15,275 bases of DNA from CAYGSN01 sp964352675 (GCA_964352675.1 CAYGSN010000037.1:1-15275); one strand, 5' to 3'. Shown: positions 6,158-14,256, counted from the first letter of the stretch. Notes: generated from the sequence alone by a model not told the origin. Program-made: numbers and translations.

Positions 6158-7072
6158 CCAGATCTCAATACCTCCAAACCCGACCAAATCTACAAAGGCA
6201 TCCTTTATGCCTGCACGGCGTTTTTCATGTTCACGGCAATGAGCGCGCTGAACAAGCTTCTGGTCGGACAGCACAATGCCGTGGAAGTGGCGTTTTATCG
6301 GAATTTTCTTTGCTTGATCCCCTCAACACTTTATATCCTGCTCACGCGCCGCCCTGAATTACTGAAAACCACCATGCCTGTGGCAATGACGGCGCGGGTG
6401 CTGATCGGAACTCTGGGGCTGGTGTTCACACTGGCTGCGGTTCAGTACCTGCCCATATCCAACGCTACGGTTTTGTTTTTCACTTCCACACTGCTCATCC
6501 CCGTGATGGCGCATTTTTTCCTGAAGGAACATATCGGCCTGCATCGCTGGATTGCCGTGGGAATTGGGATGACCGGCGTCATCATCGTCGCCCAGCCCAG
6601 TGCGCAGATGACCCTGATCGGCGTGGCTCTGGCCCTCGGCGCGGCATTTGTCCATGCCACTATTCAGGTTCTCATCCGCGCGATGAAAACCGAAAACCCC
6701 TTTACGATCACCTATTATTTCTTTCTGGGCGGGTTCATTCTTCCCGGCATCGCCATGCCTTTTATTGCCCATATCCCATCATGGGACGCCATCCCCATTC
6801 TTCTGGGTGTCGGTCTAACCGGCGGGCTGGGGCAATATTTCCTGACGCGCGGGTTCCAGATGGCGCCCGCCTCGCTGCTGGGGCCGTTTAATTATACCGG
6901 CCTGCTCTGGGCTACGCTTTTTGATGTTGTGATCTGGGGCTATATCCCCGGCTGGAGCATATATGCGGGCGGATTTATAATCCTGAGCGCACAGCTTTAC
7001 ATCATCCACCGCGAGCGCCAAGTGGCCAAATCAAAGCGCCAGCAGGAAACCGGGCAGCAGCCCCAGGAATGA
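6152..7072 (+). CDS. EamA/DMT-superfamily membrane transporter
   Basis: This 306-residue protein has about ten hydrophobic helices arranged as two EamA repeats (about 14-145 and 155-295). The first helix has the family style KGILYACTAFFMFTAMSALNKLL, and later come ARVLIGTLGLVFTLAAVQYLPISNATVLFF and GGLGQYFLTRGFQMAPASLLGPFNYTGLLWA, matching DMT drug/metabolite exporters and S-adenosylmethionine-type or amino acid exporters. The substrate cannot be inferred. The ATG at 6152 keeps the first helix intact, since the next Met lies inside it, but there is no Shine-Dalgarno and the start codon lies in a palindromic repeat arm. The C-terminus is basic and cytoplasmic. Its last 42 bases overlap the 3' end of the opposite-strand MAPEG gene. 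Confidence 0.92.
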   Translation: MTPDLNTSKPDQIYKGILYACTAFFMFTAMSALNKLLVGQHNAVEVAFYRNFLCLIPSTLYILLTRRPELLKTTMPVAMTARVLIGTLGLVFTLAAVQYLPISNATVLFFTSTLLIPVMAHFFLKEHIGLHRWIAVGIGMTGVIIVAQPSAQMTLIGVALALGAAFVHATIQVLIRAMKTENPFTITYYFFLGGFILPGIAMPFIAHIPSWDAIPILLGVGLTGGLGQYFLTRGFQMAPASLLGPFNYTGLLWATLFDVVIWGYIPGWSIYAGGFIILSAQLYIIHRERQVAKSKRQQETGQQPQE

Positions 7073-7429
7073 AATTAAATTCAGCACCGCACCAACAGCC
7101 AGCACCCCCAAAGTCAAAATCATACTGATAACCCGCGTCTGCTTATCCATTGTCAAAGCCTGATAATGCAAGATACGCGCAACCAATAACGTGACCCCCA
7201 TCGCATGGAGCACCCAATCAGTGAGACCCGCCAACTCAATCAACAGCATGAGGAAGAGCGCAATCGGCACTGTTTCAATGAAATTCCCATGCGCGCGCAC
7301 ATATTTTTCCAGCTCTTCAACCCCGCCATGCCCAAGTGAAACACGGTTGGCCCTGCGCCGCTTGACCACTCCAAGCACAAGAAAAATGAGAAAAAAAGTA
7401 AAAAGGGAAGCATAAAGACCAGTAATCAT
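7031..7429 (-). CDS. MAPEG-family integral membrane protein
   Basis: This 132-residue protein has four predicted membrane helices (about 2-20, 52-68, 72-90 and 100-130). Between the first two is VRAHGNFIETVPIALFLMLL (44-63), the MAPEG signature with the conserved Arg, Asn and Glu. The preceding RRRANRVSLGHGG loop is also typical. Bacterial members are related to microsomal glutathione transferases and eicosanoid-metabolising enzymes, but the substrate is usually unknown. The ATG at 7429 is preceded by AAGGA at about 9 bases. The gene converges with the exporter gene and overlaps it by 42 bases. A 13-base palindrome upstream may be an operator. Confidence 0.93.
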   Translation of the reverse strand: MITGLYASLFTFFLIFLVLGVVKRRRANRVSLGHGGVEELEKYVRAHGNFIETVPIALFLMLLIELAGLTDWVLHAMGVTLLVARILHYQALTMDKQTRVISMILTLGVLAVGAVLNLISFLGLLPGFLLAL

Positions 7430-7455
7430 CGGGTAAATCCTTTCGGTTATGTTGT

Positions 7456-7468
7456 CTGGATTATCCAG
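7456..7468. promoter_or_regulatory. 13 bp palindrome upstream of the MAPEG gene
   Basis: CTGGATTATCCAG is a perfect palindrome around a single central base. It lies 27 bases before the MAPEG start, in the gap shared with the FlgC-like gene. It could be a regulator site, but a palindrome of this size can also occur by chance. Confidence 0.25.
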
Positions 7469-7515
7469 CGATTCATCGTGGAAAGGAAGGATTTATTCGC
7501 GCACTTAATTGGTTA

Positions 7516-7543
7516 TTTACGGCTATATTGTTGATATTAAAAT
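7516..7543 (+). promoter_or_regulatory. Possible sigma-70 promoter for the FlgC-like gene
   Basis: TTTACG (7516-7521) and TAAAAT (7538-7543) are separated by 16 bases in an AT-rich stretch before the FlgC-like gene. The -10 box is good and the -35 box only partial. No sigma-54 or flagellar sigma-28 motif was seen here. Confidence 0.28.
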
Positions 7544-7605
7544 ATATTTATAAAAGGCGCCCGCATCGGTTTTTCACCCTCTTTTTACGAATTCTGTGTT
7601 AAAAT

Positions 7606-8007
7606 ATGGGAATGATAGGAAGTATTTCTATAGCATTGTCAGGATTAAATGCCGCCTCGCAACGTCTAAGCGCGAGCGCCTCTAACATCGCCAACCTGCA
7701 AACCGTTGGATCGCTCAGCGGCGGGCGGGAGCCCTATACGCCTCTGACGACGCAACAAACCGCACAGGAAGGCGGCGGCGTACGCAGCGAGGTCGTGCCA
7801 CGTAACCAGCCCTTTGTACCGGCTTTTGACCCGGATTCACCCTTTGCCGATGAAAATGGCATGATTGGTGTGCCGAACATCAACCTGGCCGAAGAGGCCG
7901 TCAACGTCCAACTGGCGGAAACAACCTACAAAGCGAATATCGCCACACTGAAAACGGCGGAAGAGCTGAATGACGAGCTGCTCAAGCTGTTTGATAAGAA
8001 AGCCTAA
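7606..8007 (+). CDS. FlgC-like flagellar basal-body rod protein, solitary
   Basis: This 133-residue protein is the usual size for FlgC. The N-terminal helix SISIALSGLNAASQRLSASASNIANLQTVG is the flagellar rod signature (the SNIAN motif). The central part contains PFADENGMIGVPNINLAEEAVN, matching the G-x-V-x-x-P-N-V segment of FlgC. The C-terminus LAETTYKANIATLKTAEELNDELLKLF matches the rod C-terminal helix. Such proteins polymerise in the proximal rod or related axial structures after export by the flagellar type III system. The usual partners flgB and fliE are not adjacent, so it could be a stand-alone or divergent copy rather than the main FlgC. The start is ATG 7606 or 7612, and neither has a clear Shine-Dalgarno. 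It overlaps the next opposite-strand gene by 4 bases at their 3' ends. Confidence 0.85.
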   Translation: MGMIGSISIALSGLNAASQRLSASASNIANLQTVGSLSGGREPYTPLTTQQTAQEGGGVRSEVVPRNQPFVPAFDPDSPFADENGMIGVPNINLAEEAVNVQLAETTYKANIATLKTAEELNDELLKLFDKKA

Positions 8008-8396
8008 GACTTAGCCGCTCCAGGCGCATTTCCATCCAGACAAAATTCCTCATACGCAACATCAAGGACATCATGACCATCTGCACGCTCCCCCGAGGGG
8101 AGCTGTGTGGGATTATAAAATGTAAGTTCTCTGTCTCTCCAGATGGCAAATTGTTGCCGCAAAGAAAACGGCCCGCCTGAATTACAGCAAGTAACGCTTA
8201 AATGCCTGTAATCATCCCGTGTCCCGCCATTACGAGGCACATCATCCAGAATAACCCAGCGCCCGTCTGAAAGGCGGCGGCTTCGCGTAAAGGACCAAGC
8301 GTGAGTTTCCGAGTCAGGAGCCGCTCTAATCGCCTCCACAACGGCGGTAAATTTATCTATGTTCGATGTTTCTGCAATTGTTGTCGTATTCGTCAT
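8004..8396 (-). CDS. Hypothetical protein, 130 residues
   Basis: I do not recognise this family. The start is well supported: GAGGTGA (8407-8401) stands 4 bases before the ATG. The protein is soluble, with no signal peptide or membrane span. The N-terminus is Thr-rich and helical (MTNTTTIAETSNIDKFTAVV). The middle (HAWSFTRSRRLSDGRWVILD, then DDYRHLSVTCCNSGGPFSLR, then FAIWRDRELTFYNPTQLPSG) looks like a small beta-rich domain. It lies between a flagellar rod-like gene and a sigma-54-driven gene but is on the opposite strand to both, so no shared function can be claimed. Confidence 0.72.
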   Translation of the reverse strand: MTNTTTIAETSNIDKFTAVVEAIRAAPDSETHAWSFTRSRRLSDGRWVILDDVPRNGGTRDDYRHLSVTCCNSGGPFSLRQQFAIWRDRELTFYNPTQLPSGERADGHDVLDVAYEEFCLDGNAPGAAKS

Positions 8397-8735
8397 GTTA
8401 TCACCTCAGTTTATTATCCCAGAATTTTAAAATATTGCGCATGCCCGTCGGTTGTGCAGGCGGGAAGGACGCATTGCTGGCCACGATTCTGGCGCGACCT
8501 TCCGTCTGCGCCGCATCTAATCTAACAAGACCTGCCAGATCCCTGCAAGCTGGTCCGCAGCCTAGTCAAAGTCTTTTGTCGTGATCAACCTTTCGCGGCA
8601 CTTTTCCTTGTCGTAATCTCAAATCTTCGACACTTTACTTACAAATAACTGTTATGTCAAAATTTTCTGGCACGGCGCTTGCAAACATACCTGCAAATCC
8701 ATTTTTTAATTAAAAACTTTTAAGGAGCATGACAC
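8397..8735 (+). promoter_or_regulatory. Regulatory intergenic region before the flagellin-like gene, with a sigma-54 promoter
   Basis: This 339-base gap contains no convincing gene. At 8668-8683 it has TGGCACG, then GCGC, then TTGCA, a near-perfect sigma-54 element with GG (8669-8670) and GC (8681-8682) exactly 10 bases apart. Transcription should start near 8694. AAGGAG at 8722-8727 is a strong ribosome-binding site 8 bases before the ATG at 8736. About 160-175 bases upstream of the promoter, GGCGC (8491-8495) and GCGCC (8508-8512) form a short inverted repeat at a distance typical for an enhancer-binding activator site, which is speculative. Confidence 0.8.
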
Positions 8736-9644
8736 ATGGATATCGTAAAGCAGAGCTTACTCACGAAAATTGCTGCAGGGGGCATAAATGCCGATGCAGG
8801 ACAGGCGGCGGCAAAGAAATTCAGAGACCCCGCTGAAAACTTCAAAACCTTTCTCAAGCAAGTGAATTCACCAACCGAGAAGGTCGGAACCCCTCCGCCG
8901 GCCAACGGCGAATCCGATCCCCGTCTAAGCCGCACACGCGGCGGCACTACGAAAGTAACACCCGAACTCGTAGGCGCATCCGGCGCAGGCGCAGCCCAGA
9001 ATGTCAGCGCAGAAAAGATGACGACCTATAAGGATATTCTCAATGAAATGTCCAGACTGGCGCAGATAACTGCCAGCCCCTATCATAACTACAGCCAAGA
9101 GCAGCGCGCTGAATGGAGCGCCAAGTTCGAAGAGCTGTCACACAAACTCAATGACAAGCTGCAAGAAAGCGGCCTGTATGACGAGCCGGGCAGCATGACC
9201 CGGGTCGGCAACATGATTGGCGATCTGGACATCGGCAGCCGTGAAGGTGCGCTCGAAGCGTTCCACCGCCTTGATAATCTGGGCACGGAAATTGCGCAGC
9301 TGCGCGGTGAAACACCTCCCGGAACTGATGGCAACGAGTACGAAGTGACGCTTCAGCACATCATTAACCTTACAAATCAGGCCTCCAACTACATGACCGA
9401 TACAGAGCGCGCGCAGCTCAATATCGAGTACAAGCAGGCAATGGAGAAATTCTGGGGACAGCTGGGCGGCACCAACCACCTTCCGGCACAGTCCTTCTAT
9501 GAGAGCCTGTATGCCGGTCTGGACATTTCCACCGAGGAAGGCGCACAGCGTGCATTCATGGAGATGAAAGACCTGCAAAGCGGGCTGGATGCGAACCGCG
9601 ATATGCTGGCCAATGCGGAACGCAGCCTTAAGCGCATATCCTAG
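8736..9644 (+). CDS. Sigma-54-driven protein with two tandem flagellin D1-like repeats
   Basis: This 302-residue protein shows no catalytic motif, signal peptide or membrane span. The first about 95 residues are low-complexity and unlike a flagellin N-terminus. Residues 98-190 and 202-288 are two copies of one unit. Each has a helix of the type L-x-x-I/M-x-x-L-x-x-x-A-S followed by a Q/E-R-A-x-x helix (SQEQRAEWSAKFEELSHKL; DTERAQLNIEYKQAMEKF). Each ends with LDIGSREGALEAFHRLDNLG or LDISTEEGAQRAFMEMKDLQ. The second segment strongly resembles the C-terminal D1 helix of flagellins (DISTxxGAxxA), and the first resembles the N-terminal D1 helix. It may be an axial, hook-associated or export-related flagellar protein. 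The sigma-54 promoter, strong SD and downstream terminator mark a stand-alone, high-output transcript. Confidence 0.85.
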   Translation: MDIVKQSLLTKIAAGGINADAGQAAAKKFRDPAENFKTFLKQVNSPTEKVGTPPPANGESDPRLSRTRGGTTKVTPELVGASGAGAAQNVSAEKMTTYKDILNEMSRLAQITASPYHNYSQEQRAEWSAKFEELSHKLNDKLQESGLYDEPGSMTRVGNMIGDLDIGSREGALEAFHRLDNLGTEIAQLRGETPPGTDGNEYEVTLQHIINLTNQASNYMTDTERAQLNIEYKQAMEKFWGQLGGTNHLPAQSFYESLYAGLDISTEEGAQRAFMEMKDLQSGLDANRDMLANAERSLKRIS

Positions 9645-9671
9645 AACCTGGCCATAAAATAAGGCAAATTT

Positions 9672-9727
9672 TGCCGCCCGGATAATTTTTCCTCTCACAG
9701 AGGGCAAAACCGGGCGGCATTGTTTTT
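9672..9727 (+). terminator. Rho-independent terminator of the flagellin-like gene
   Basis: TGCCGCCCGG (9672-9681) pairs with CCGGGCGGCA (9710-9719), a perfect 10 bp GC-rich stem. Its loop holds a second hairpin, CCTCT (9691-9695) with AGAGG (9699-9703). The stem is followed by a T-rich tract (TTGTTTTTCTT). It lies about 27 bases after the stop codon. Confidence 0.88.
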
Positions 9728-9754
9728 CTTGGTGCACAGCTATAGGCTTAGACC

Positions 9755-10597
9755 ATGAAGTTTGTTTACTTTGGATATGATTTTATGATCGACAGCGTCC
9801 AGCGCCTGATCGCTGACGGGCATGAGTTGGTTGGTATTTTCAGCTTTGAATGTGATAACGTCTTTAACTTCAATGTCAAAACCCGGGCGCTGGCGCAAAA
9901 GCTGGATATCCCCATCACCCTTGAAAAACCGCAAGCCGAAGATATCGTCCGTTTCCTGGAAAACGGCGCGGGATGCTTCCTGTCCGGCGGATATATGTAC
10001 AAAATCCCGCCCATCGACCCCGAAAAAGCCTATGGCGTGAATGTCCACCCGTCCCTGCTGCCGAAAGGCCGGGGCATCATGCCCACGCCTTATATCATCC
10101 TGAACGCCCCGGAGGCGGCCGGATTTACGGCTCACAAGCTGACCATGGACATGGATGGCGGCGATATCCTGCGCCAGGTGCCCCTGCCGTTATCAGAGCG
10201 CGAAACCGTTGAAACCTACAGCGCGCGCATCGCCATGGCAGGGCCGGATTTCCTCAGTAACCTGTTTGAAGATCTCGAATATTGCTGGGCAAACGCCAAA
10301 CCCCAGGACGAAGAATCAGCAACCTATTTCCCGCCGCCCACCGATCATATGCGCCTGCTGGACTGGAACGCGGATGTTGAAACAATCGACAGGACCGCCC
10401 GCGCCTTCGGCCGCTATGGCTCGCTGGCGCACCTGGAAAACCAGCTCTATGTCGTTTATGGCTGCGATGTCTGGGAAGAGCGGCATGATCACCCGCCGGG
10501 CAGCATTATCGCCCGCCTGAGCCGTGAACTCGTAATCGCCGCTAGCAACGGCTATGCCTGCCTCAAAGATTTCCACCCCGTTCAGATGGATCCGTAA
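9755..10597 (+). CDS. Formyltransferase-fold protein (Fmt/ArnA-type N-terminal domain)
   Basis: This 280-residue cytoplasmic protein starts with a Rossmann-like strand (MKFVYFGYDFMIDSVQRLIA). Residues 94-109 contain GVNVHPSLLPKGRGIM, the signature of the formyl-transferase domain with catalytic Asn96 and His98. Residues 123-139 contain GFTAHKLTMDMDGGDIL, with the probable catalytic Asp137. This matches enzymes that use 10-formyltetrahydrofolate, such as methionyl-tRNA formyltransferase and sugar N-formyltransferases. The C-terminal part (FGRYGSLAHLENQLYVVYGCDVW, then PPGSIIARLSRELVIAASNG) resembles the Fmt C-terminal beta domain in miniature. No def gene is adjacent, so a specialised sugar or amine formyltransferase is as likely as fmt itself. 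The ATG has no clear Shine-Dalgarno. It converges with the response regulator gene, with a gap of 12 bases. Confidence 0.85.
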   Translation: MKFVYFGYDFMIDSVQRLIADGHELVGIFSFECDNVFNFNVKTRALAQKLDIPITLEKPQAEDIVRFLENGAGCFLSGGYMYKIPPIDPEKAYGVNVHPSLLPKGRGIMPTPYIILNAPEAAGFTAHKLTMDMDGGDILRQVPLPLSERETVETYSARIAMAGPDFLSNLFEDLEYCWANAKPQDEESATYFPPPTDHMRLLDWNADVETIDRTARAFGRYGSLAHLENQLYVVYGCDVWEERHDHPPGSIIARLSRELVIAASNGYACLKDFHPVQMDP

Positions 10598-10609
10598 TTC
10601 TTTGGATTT

Positions 10610-11056
10610 CTACATGATCCGGCTTTGCGGCAGGCGCGCCTTGGCAAACCAGAAGGTTTCAATCGCATTGACGAATTCCTGCATTTCCTTCAAACCCTTG
10701 GATTTCGGAACATGCGCATTGGCCATGTTCTGATACGATTTTTTTACGTCTTCCGGCGAATCCGAACCCGAAAACACAATCACCGGAATATCGCGCAGGC
10801 TGTTATCGGTCTTGATTTCCGTAAGCGTCTCATGCCCGTCTTTGCGCGGCATTTTGATATCCAGCAACACCAGATCGGGGCGCGGCGCATTTTCGTATGA
10901 ATCGCGTTGCTTCAGGAACGAAATCACCTCCTCACCGTCCTTGACGTAGTGAATCTCGTTTTCAAAAGCGGATTTTTGAAAAACCTGCTTGGCAAAAAAC
11001 GCATCGGTCTCTTCATCTTCGGCCAGCAATATAATAATCGGAAGTTGATTTGGCAT
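10610..11056 (-). CDS. Stand-alone response regulator receiver (Rcp1-like)
   Basis: This is a single CheY-like receiver of 148 residues from the ATG at 11056; a GTG at 11062 would add two residues. The acidic pocket is AEDEETD (residues 12-18), the phospho-acceptor is Asp66 in LVLLDIKMPRKDG, the Ser/Thr position is in VIVFSGSDSP (about 92-101), and the conserved Lys118 is in VPKSKGL. The extended alpha4-alpha5 region and absence of an output domain resemble Rcp1-type regulators that pair with PAS-containing histidine kinases. It lies 41 bases downstream of such a kinase on the same strand, so it is most likely that kinase's partner. It converges with the formyltransferase gene. Confidence 0.94.
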   Translation of the reverse strand: MPNQLPIIILLAEDEETDAFFAKQVFQKSAFENEIHYVKDGEEVISFLKQRDSYENAPRPDLVLLDIKMPRKDGHETLTEIKTDNSLRDIPVIVFSGSDSPEDVKKSYQNMANAHVPKSKGLKEMQEFVNAIETFWFAKARLPQSRIM

Positions 11057-11097
11057 TTGCACTACCCAGCTTGATTACAACATAAAAAACTAATATA

Positions 11098-14000
11098 TTA
11101 TACACCATAGAGTGTAAAAGAAAACTTGCTTCCCCCCTCATAGTTGTTATCCAACCAGATTTCTCCGTTGTGGAACTCAACGATACGTTGACATACGGAC
11201 AATCCAATCCCCACACCATCGTATTCATCATCTGTGTGTAATCTCTGGAAAACCTGGAAAACTCTATCTGAAAACTCCCGGTCGATCCCAATTCCATTAT
11301 CGGCGACAGAGAGTTCGCATTTTTCTCCCTCCCCCTTGACTGAAACTTTGATGCGCGGATTGACACCCTCTTTTCTATATTTTATGGAGTTTTCAATTAA
11401 ATTCTGAAAAAGTTGGACCAGCAAATAACGATCGCCACGAATGGCCGGCAGGCTCTGATATTCCACCACCGTACTTGTTTCATTGATACTGGCCTCCAAC
11501 AGTGCAATAACCTCTTCCATCACGCCATTCAGATCAACATTTTCAAACTCCTTTTCCTTACGCCCAACGCGGGAATAGGCCAGCAGGCTGTCGATCATTT
11601 TCTGCATCCGCCCTGTGGCCTCGGCCATGATATGAATCAGATGTTGCCCATTTTCATCCAGTTTTTCTGCGTATTCCTCTTTGAGGAAGTCCGCGCTCAT
11701 CGACACATGGCGCAGAGGTGATTTCAAATCATGCGACGCCACATAGGCGAAATCTTCAAGTTCTTTGTTGGAGCGTTTTAATTCTGCTTCGGCCTGTTTG
11801 GTCTTTGTAATATCACGTACGATCCCGCTAAAGAACCGGCGCTGGCCGATAGAAACCTCAGAGACAGACAAATGGATAGGAAAGATATTGCCGGATTTGT
11901 GCTTGGCCTCCAGCTCCCGGCCAACACCTATTATATCGCTGACATTATCCTGCAGGTAATCTGCCAGGTGTCTCCCATGATCGCGGGCATGTTTTTCCGG
12001 CATCAGGGTGCTTATATTTTTGCCTATAACCTCATCTGCTCCATATCCGAATATTTTCTCACACGCCTTGTTATAGGTTTCAACAACACCGTTTTCGCGG
12101 ATTGTGATCAATCCGTCGGGCATCGTATCGACAATCGCGTTGAGCTTGCTTTGCGCCATCAAAACATCAGTCACATCCCTTGCAATTCCCAAAATATAGG
12201 GCTGCTCGTCCTGATCATAAAAACGTACCTTCTTTGTAAACACTGTCCGTGTCACGCCTCGGTAATCGGTAATATCTTCGAAATTCTCACTGCTGCCAGA
12301 TTGCAGGGCCACTCTGTCACCCTCTAAATATTGTGCGCGCTCTTTCTCGCTGAATTGCTCCAGCGCCGTCGTACCTATAAGGGCATCGCGGTCGGCAAAG
12401 CTGTATTTTTCCAGGAAGGCGGCATTGGCCTGTATGATCCTGAAATCGGAATCCTTGACAAAGATCAGGTCCGGAACATTGTCCATGATCAGGTTCAGGA
12501 ACTGGTTATTCTGCGTGATTTCGCGGGTTTGCCGTACCACCATATTCTCAACCACAGAGGCCTGCCCTGTCATGGTTAACAGAAAAGCGCTCACAAAAAA
12601 CACAAAGCCCAGACTGCCCGCCAGGAAATACCAGTTCGTCCAGTTGATATTTTCCAACGCATAATCCGGGCCAGTATAAAACACCAGATACCATTGGCGC
12701 CCGGCAAAAGAAAAGGAAATATGGGTATGGATAAGCGCATCACCGATCACGCCGCTGCCGTGAGAGCCTCTAGCCGTATCATAGGCATAGGAGACATCCT
12801 CCAGCCTGTGCACAACATCCGCCGCCCTACCATTCGCCTGAGAGGCGGGATGATGTGTATGCGACCTGCGCGCATCGGCCTGGTTATCAGGATGGTAATC
12901 CCCGCCGCTTCCGTCATCCTCCTTATACCCGTCGTCATAAAGACGGAGGTTTATGTTCTTTTGTCTCCATTCCATCATAACCTGTTCAATAATATCGCTA
13001 TAACGCAAAGCGCTAACAATAACGCCGAAGAGGGCTTTCCGCCTTTGATCCTCCGTTTCAACCGGAAAACCGTTTTTATAGACCGGAAGAAACGCCACCA
13101 GGCCCAGACGGTCCTCCGTTTCACTCAGCAGCTTCACCGGACCTGTGGCAACGATCTCATTGGCCGCGATAGAGCGTTGAATAGCCTGATAGCGCGGCGC
13201 ATGAGAGGTGAAATCAAACCCCTGCACACTGGGGCCTACCCCCGGCGGGGCCAGGTTCATCATCGGAAGATACGCGCTTTTTCCGGGATCAGCGGGAACA
13301 AAACGTCCCTGCTCGTCGATCTGGGTAAACACCGCATCCCCGCGTCCCGTCAACGCCCTTAACTCTTCCAGCGCAGCCCCTTTTTCATCCGCTGTTACCC
13401 ATTTCGCAAAGCCGATTGCCTCAATCCCCTTATGATGCTTGAACGCGCCGCTTGTAAAGGCATTGAATTCGCGGTCGTCCACATACTCGGAAGCGCCGTA
13501 AAAACTCTGCACGGCATACAGCCCCTGCTGGTAGCCCTTCAGCAACAGGGTCATCTGGTTCTGGATCAACAGCGCGTCGGTCTGTATATCCTGCTCCAGC
13601 TCTCTCCTGTCCATATGCTTGATATAGAAGAACAGGGTGATAACCGTTGCAAAAATAAGCATAAGCGGCAGAGCCACCGCGGTCTTACGCTTCTTCTTCA
13701 CACCGCTGCGGTTCAAAAGCAGCACAAGGATCGGCGTGAAGGTCAAAACCCCCAGCGTATCGCCCACATACCATGTGCCCCAGGTAAACGGAATCGTATC
13801 CAGCGGTACAGTACCCGTGACATACAACAGCGTACTGGACATGCTGCAGGATATGAGACAACATAACGGTCCGGCCAGAAAGCAGAATTTCAGGATGTCT
13901 GACACATTTTCCAGGCGGTTATCGCGGCCCACAAACCGCCGCACAATCCAGGCGCCCGCCCAGGCCTGTATCATCGCCCCGATGCCGACGCCCGCGCCGT

Positions 14001-14256
14001 TAAACAGCACAACGATATCCGGATCCACCGCGTTCAGGTAATAATTATAGCCGTTCAGAAGGAAAGAACCCAGAAACACGCCCGGCAAAACGCCATAGCC
14101 GTATATATACACAAACGCCAGCGCAATCCCGGAGGCCGGCCAGAACACAGTGGCATAACCCGGCGGAATCGCCAGCGCCAGGCCAAACCAGCCGGAAATA
14201 GAATACAAGACAGCCAGCAAAGCAGTCAGTGCGGAAATTCTGAGATAACCTTGCAT
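11098..14256 (-). CDS. MASE1-CHASE-PAS-PAS sensor histidine kinase
   Basis: I chose ATG 14256, preceded by GGAAG at 4 bases (1052 residues). A TTG at 14319 would add 21. Residues 4-215 are a MASE1-type multi-helix membrane region (YLRISALTALLAVLYSISGW, GYATVFWPASGIALAF). A periplasmic CHASE sensor (about 225-530) follows, ending FAGRQWYLVFYTGPDY, then another helix (540-562). Two PAS domains (about 585-698 and 704-820) carry PDLIFVKDSD and DGLITIRENG. HisKA has the phospho-acceptor His842 in YVASHDLKSPLR. HATPase_c has the N box with Asn956 (FQNLIENSIKY), G1 box VADNGIGID (Asp986) and G2 box GVGIGLSV. It is a membrane sensor that autophosphorylates and passes phosphate to a partner, probably the adjacent receiver, since it has no receiver of its own. 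The CHASE region holds a His/Asp-rich, low-complexity insertion at about 444-479. Confidence 0.95.
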   Translation of the reverse strand: MQGYLRISALTALLAVLYSISGWFGLALAIPPGYATVFWPASGIALAFVYIYGYGVLPGVFLGSFLLNGYNYYLNAVDPDIVVLFNGAGVGIGAMIQAWAGAWIVRRFVGRDNRLENVSDILKFCFLAGPLCCLISCSMSSTLLYVTGTVPLDTIPFTWGTWYVGDTLGVLTFTPILVLLLNRSGVKKKRKTAVALPLMLIFATVITLFFYIKHMDRRELEQDIQTDALLIQNQMTLLLKGYQQGLYAVQSFYGASEYVDDREFNAFTSGAFKHHKGIEAIGFAKWVTADEKGAALEELRALTGRGDAVFTQIDEQGRFVPADPGKSAYLPMMNLAPPGVGPSVQGFDFTSHAPRYQAIQRSIAANEIVATGPVKLLSETEDRLGLVAFLPVYKNGFPVETEDQRRKALFGVIVSALRYSDIIEQVMMEWRQKNINLRLYDDGYKEDDGSGGDYHPDNQADARRSHTHHPASQANGRAADVVHRLEDVSYAYDTARGSHGSGVIGDALIHTHISFSFAGRQWYLVFYTGPDYALENINWTNWYFLAGSLGFVFFVSAFLLTMTGQASVVENMVVRQTREITQNNQFLNLIMDNVPDLIFVKDSDFRIIQANAAFLEKYSFADRDALIGTTALEQFSEKERAQYLEGDRVALQSGSSENFEDITDYRGVTRTVFTKKVRFYDQDEQPYILGIARDVTDVLMAQSKLNAIVDTMPDGLITIRENGVVETYNKACEKIFGYGADEVIGKNISTLMPEKHARDHGRHLADYLQDNVSDIIGVGRELEAKHKSGNIFPIHLSVSEVSIGQRRFFSGIVRDITKTKQAEAELKRSNKELEDFAYVASHDLKSPLRHVSMSADFLKEEYAEKLDENGQHLIHIMAEATGRMQKMIDSLLAYSRVGRKEKEFENVDLNGVMEEVIALLEASINETSTVVEYQSLPAIRGDRYLLVQLFQNLIENSIKYRKEGVNPRIKVSVKGEGEKCELSVADNGIGIDREFSDRVFQVFQRLHTDDEYDGVGIGLSVCQRIVEFHNGEIWLDNNYEGGSKFSFTLYGV

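Noticed and set aside
8397..8667. Short plus-strand frames in the gap before the sigma-54 promoter
   Set aside because: They lack ribosome-binding sites and recognisable protein features. The region is better explained as regulatory.
12694..13362. 222-residue plus-strand frame opposite the histidine kinase
   Set aside because: It is antisense to the CHASE coding region and basic-rich, with no motif or start signal. It is a shadow frame.
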